Shown: positions 6,110-7,699 of the stretch, piece by piece
How positions within the stretch are numbered: the stretch's first letter is position 1
Layout: each line of letters begins with the position of its first letter
Origin: Roseobacter sp.
Lineage (GTDB): Bacteria; Pseudomonadota; Alphaproteobacteria; Rhodobacterales; Rhodobacteraceae
Direction: 5' to 3'
NCBI GenBank assembly: GCA_024636425.1
Contig: JAGXHB010000057.1
Span: 1-7,699 of the forward strand
Length of the DNA stretch: 7,699 nucleotides
Made by a program: the position numbers and the translations under genes
Notes under the pieces: generated by a model
Databases searched by the model: none
What the model saw: only the letters and a program-made list of their open reading frames with translations
Told to the model about the DNA's origin: nothing

Positions 6110-7021
6110 ATGAGAACCCTTACCCTGAAACAGCTCCGGTACTTCGATGCGCTGGCCCGCCATCAGCACTTTGGCCGCGCCGCCGAAGCCTGTTCGATCT
6201 CGCAACCTGCCCTGTCCGTGCAGATACAGGAACTTGAACGCTTGGTCGGCACGCCTTTGGTGGAACGCAGCGCGCCCAAGCTCAGGCTGACCCCCACGGG
6301 CGAGGAGTTTCTTCACAAAGGCCGCCAGATCCTGCTGGCGGTGGAAGAGCTTGATGATCTGATGCGCGCCGCCAAGGGGCCGCTGTCGGGGCGCTTGCGG
6401 CTTGGCATCATCCCCACGGTCGCGCCGTATCTTTTGCCTGAGATCATGCTTGCACTGGCTGCCCGCTATCCCGGCCTGCAACTTGAGGTGCGCGAATCCA
6501 TGACCAAGGCGCTGATTGACGATCTGTCAGAGGGCCTGCTTGATCTTGCGGTCGTGGCGCTGCCGATCTCGGAAGCAACCCTGCAGGAATTCGCCCTTTT
6601 CGACGAGGAATTCGCCTTGGTGCGGGCCAGACAGGACGCCGACAAACCGATCCCCAGCCCCAAGCTGCTGCGCAGCATGCGGTTGTTGCTGCTGGAAGAA
6701 GGGCATTGCTTTCGCAATCAGGCCCTGTCGGTCTGCGAGATGTCCGACGCCCAACCCCGCCAGTTGATGGAAGGAAGCTCGCTGTCTACGCTGGTGCAGA
6801 TGGTGGGTGCCGGCATGGGCGTAACCTTGATCCCCGAAATCGCCATCGACCTTGAGGCGCGGTCTTCCAACGTGTCGATCGTCAAGTTTCCCGCACCTGC
6901 CCCCACACGCACCATCGGTATGGTCTGGCGGCGCAGCAATCCACTGGCCGAACAGTTGATCGAAATCGCCGAGATCATCCGCCAAGCGGGACAGATCAAG
7001 CGCGACGGCACGCGGGCCTGA
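6110..7021 (+). CDS. oxyR: hydrogen peroxide-sensing transcriptional regulator OxyR
   Basis: A 303-residue LysR-type regulator of normal OxyR length. The N-terminal winged helix-turn-helix (about 5-65, with G-R-A-A-E-A-C-S-I-S-Q-P-A-L-S) binds DNA. A linker helix (about 65-90) is followed by the periplasmic-binding-protein-like sensor domain (about 93-295). The OxyR hallmark is present: Cys200 in E-E-G-H-C-F-R and Cys209 nine residues later, matching Cys199 and Cys208 of E. coli OxyR, which form a disulfide on oxidation by peroxide. This separates it from other LysR proteins. It is divergent from katG with 129 bases between, the usual arrangement for an OxyR and its target. It may also repress itself, since the candidate operator overlaps its likely transcription start. 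It converges on the PNPOx-like gene, with only 17 bases between the stop codons. Confidence 0.95.
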   Translation: MRTLTLKQLRYFDALARHQHFGRAAEACSISQPALSVQIQELERLVGTPLVERSAPKLRLTPTGEEFLHKGRQILLAVEELDDLMRAAKGPLSGRLRLGIIPTVAPYLLPEIMLALAARYPGLQLEVRESMTKALIDDLSEGLLDLAVVALPISEATLQEFALFDEEFALVRARQDADKPIPSPKLLRSMRLLLLEEGHCFRNQALSVCEMSDAQPRQLMEGSSLSTLVQMVGAGMGVTLIPEIAIDLEARSSNVSIVKFPAPAPTRTIGMVWRRSNPLAEQLIEIAEIIRQAGQIKRDGTRA

Positions 7022-7022
7022 T

Positions 7023-7044
7023 CCTTGAGGGTCATGCCTCAGGG
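7023..7044. terminator. possible hairpin between oxyR and the convergent gene
   Basis: CCTTGAGG (7023-7030) pairs with CCTCAGGG (7037-7044), 8 bp with one G-T wobble, around a 6-base loop. It begins 1 base past the oxyR stop and overlaps the last two codons of the minus-strand gene. No T tract follows on either strand, so it is at best a weak or Rho-assisted stop. Confidence 0.35.
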
Positions 7045-7593
7045 TGCAACCCAAGTGCCCGTCCAACCATCCTGCGGGGTATAGATTGCCCGCCGATGTC
7101 TTTCGCCCAGATGCACCAGATCGAACCTTTCGACCGTGCAGCGCAGAACGGCAAACCGCTCAGGCTCAGCAGGCTTTTCATAGGCAAAGGCGTCGGAAAT
7201 TGCGTGTCCCGGTTCAGGTTCTGTCCCGTAAGATACGCGCGCCGACGGCGGCACCTTGGCCCATTGTTCCGCAACCTGCGCTCCTGTCAGGATCGTAACG
7301 GATGTGGTCGCGCGGATTTGCAAGTTCGCCTTGGGCAGCCAGATGTGAAACGCGGCCGTCGGCTGGTGGTGCAGATCAGTGATCTTGTCCGTTGCCGTAT
7401 CGGTATGCACCTCAAGCACGGAGTCCGCCTGCGATGCGGCACGCAGGACCACCGTGCGCGCGTTGGGCGTGCCATCCGCAGCAACGGTCGCAAAGGTCGG
7501 TGTGCGCGCAGGCGAACGGGCATCTGCGACACCCCGCCCCAGATGCTGCCAGGCATCGTTCAGAAATGCGCCCAGATCGTTCGGATCAGTCAT
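7039..7593 (-). CDS. PNPOx-like FMN-binding split-barrel protein
   Basis: A 184-residue protein resembling the pyridoxamine 5'-phosphate oxidase superfamily, probably the Alr4036-type FMN-binding group rather than true PdxH. Supporting features: A-R-T-V-V-L-R (45-51), matching the FMN-phosphate contact segment of PdxH; H-T-D-T-A-T-D-K (63-70) with the usual following Lys; W-L-P-K-A-N-L-Q-I-R (85-94), the strand equivalent to the PdxH region ending in Q-V-R; W-A-K-V-P-P-S-A-R (111-119); and a C-terminal H-L-G-E-R-H-R-R-A-I-Y (161-171). The fold is a cytoplasmic split beta-barrel dimer binding flavin at the interface. Substrate is unknown, and pyridoxine oxidation should not be assumed. Its ATG lies inside the end of the upstream AttH-like gene (8-base overlap), so the two are probably translated together. 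A weak AGG sits 4 bases... upstream of the start, within the upstream gene. Confidence 0.8.
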   Translation of the reverse strand: MTDPNDLGAFLNDAWQHLGRGVADARSPARTPTFATVAADGTPNARTVVLRAASQADSVLEVHTDTATDKITDLHHQPTAAFHIWLPKANLQIRATTSVTILTGAQVAEQWAKVPPSARVSYGTEPEPGHAISDAFAYEKPAEPERFAVLRCTVERFDLVHLGERHRRAIYTPQDGWTGTWVAP

Positions 7594-7699
7594 AGCCTGT
7601 CATCTCCAGATAGCCGGTGCCGGCATGGCTGCCCGTGACCGCAACCGGCCCTTCCCAATAGGGGATGGACAATCCCATCCATGCGTCGGGGTTTATCGC
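7586..7699 (-). CDS. AttH/CrtC-like lipocalin-fold protein, C-terminal end only
   Basis: The minus strand is open from the right edge of the window to the TGA at 7586-7588, giving 37 residues of a protein whose start is outside. The end reads Y-W-E-G-P-V-A-V-T-G, a short linker, then G-T-G-Y-L-E-M-T-G-Y-D, closely resembling the C-terminus of the AttH / carotenoid 1,2-hydratase-like (CrtC) family, where Y-W-E-G and G-Y-L-E-L-T-G-Y are typical. Members are exported two-domain lipocalin-like proteins, often encoded beside an ABC exporter of the LolCDE/MacB type; the exporter would be further right. Function of the AttH branch is poorly known. The stop overlaps the start of the next gene by 8 bases. 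Being only a fragment, the call rests on this terminal motif. Confidence 0.72.
   Translation of the reverse strand, partial: AINPDAWMGLSIPYWEGPVAVTGSHAGTGYLEMTGYD

Noticed and set aside
1..7699. Mobile element, CRISPR array, tRNA or toxin-antitoxin pair
   Set aside because: No transposase or integrase motifs, no regularly spaced repeats, no tRNA-like cloverleaf sequence and no paired small genes were seen on either strand.

Overview
The window looks like an ordinary chromosomal segment of an alphaproteobacterium, most likely a Rhodobacteraceae (Roseobacter-group) member. This rests on moderately high GC, the protein flavour of every gene, the divergent katG/oxyR pair, and an AttH-like gene followed by a pyridoxamine-oxidase-like gene. 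I see no mobile element, CRISPR array, tRNA or rRNA, and no convincing sign of recent transfer. Genus cannot be fixed from the sequence alone.

Layout from left to right. (1) Bases 1-598, plus strand: the 3' part of an exported L,D-transpeptidase (YkuD fold) whose start lies outside the window. (2) Bases 613-641: a strong 12-bp bidirectional hairpin terminator shared with the convergent gene on its right. (3) Bases 653-946, minus: a small lipoprotein of unknown function. (4) Bases 1110-3509, minus: a membrane sensor histidine kinase with a CHASE-type periplasmic domain, two PAS domains and a HisKA/HATPase_c core, with no response regulator beside it. (5) Bases 3510-3768: a gene-poor spacer. 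(6) Bases 3769-3798: the katG terminator hairpin. (7) Bases 3806-5980, minus: katG, bifunctional catalase-peroxidase. (8) Bases 5981-6109: a compact divergent control region. (9) Bases 6110-7021, plus: oxyR, the LysR-type peroxide sensor with both redox cysteines. (10) Bases 7039-7593, minus: a PNPOx-like FMN-binding split-barrel protein, converging on oxyR. (11) Bases 7586-7699, minus: the C-terminal end of an AttH/CrtC-like lipocalin-fold protein, overlapping gene 10 by 8 bases.

The clearest functional unit is the peroxide-defence pair. OxyR oxidised by hydrogen peroxide is expected to activate katG from the shared 129-bp intergenic region. That region carries a plausible katG promoter, an AT-rich imperfect palindrome just upstream of its -35 box, an inverted repeat straddling its -10 box, and a second inverted repeat in the predicted 5' leader. 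The AttH-like and PNPOx-like genes look translationally coupled, at the end of an operon that continues beyond the right edge. The kinase and the lipoprotein may or may not be co-transcribed; 163 bases separate them.

I did not find a clear novel system. The items most worth a second look are the inverted repeats in the katG control region, the altered G1 box of the orphan histidine kinase, and the unidentified lipoprotein.
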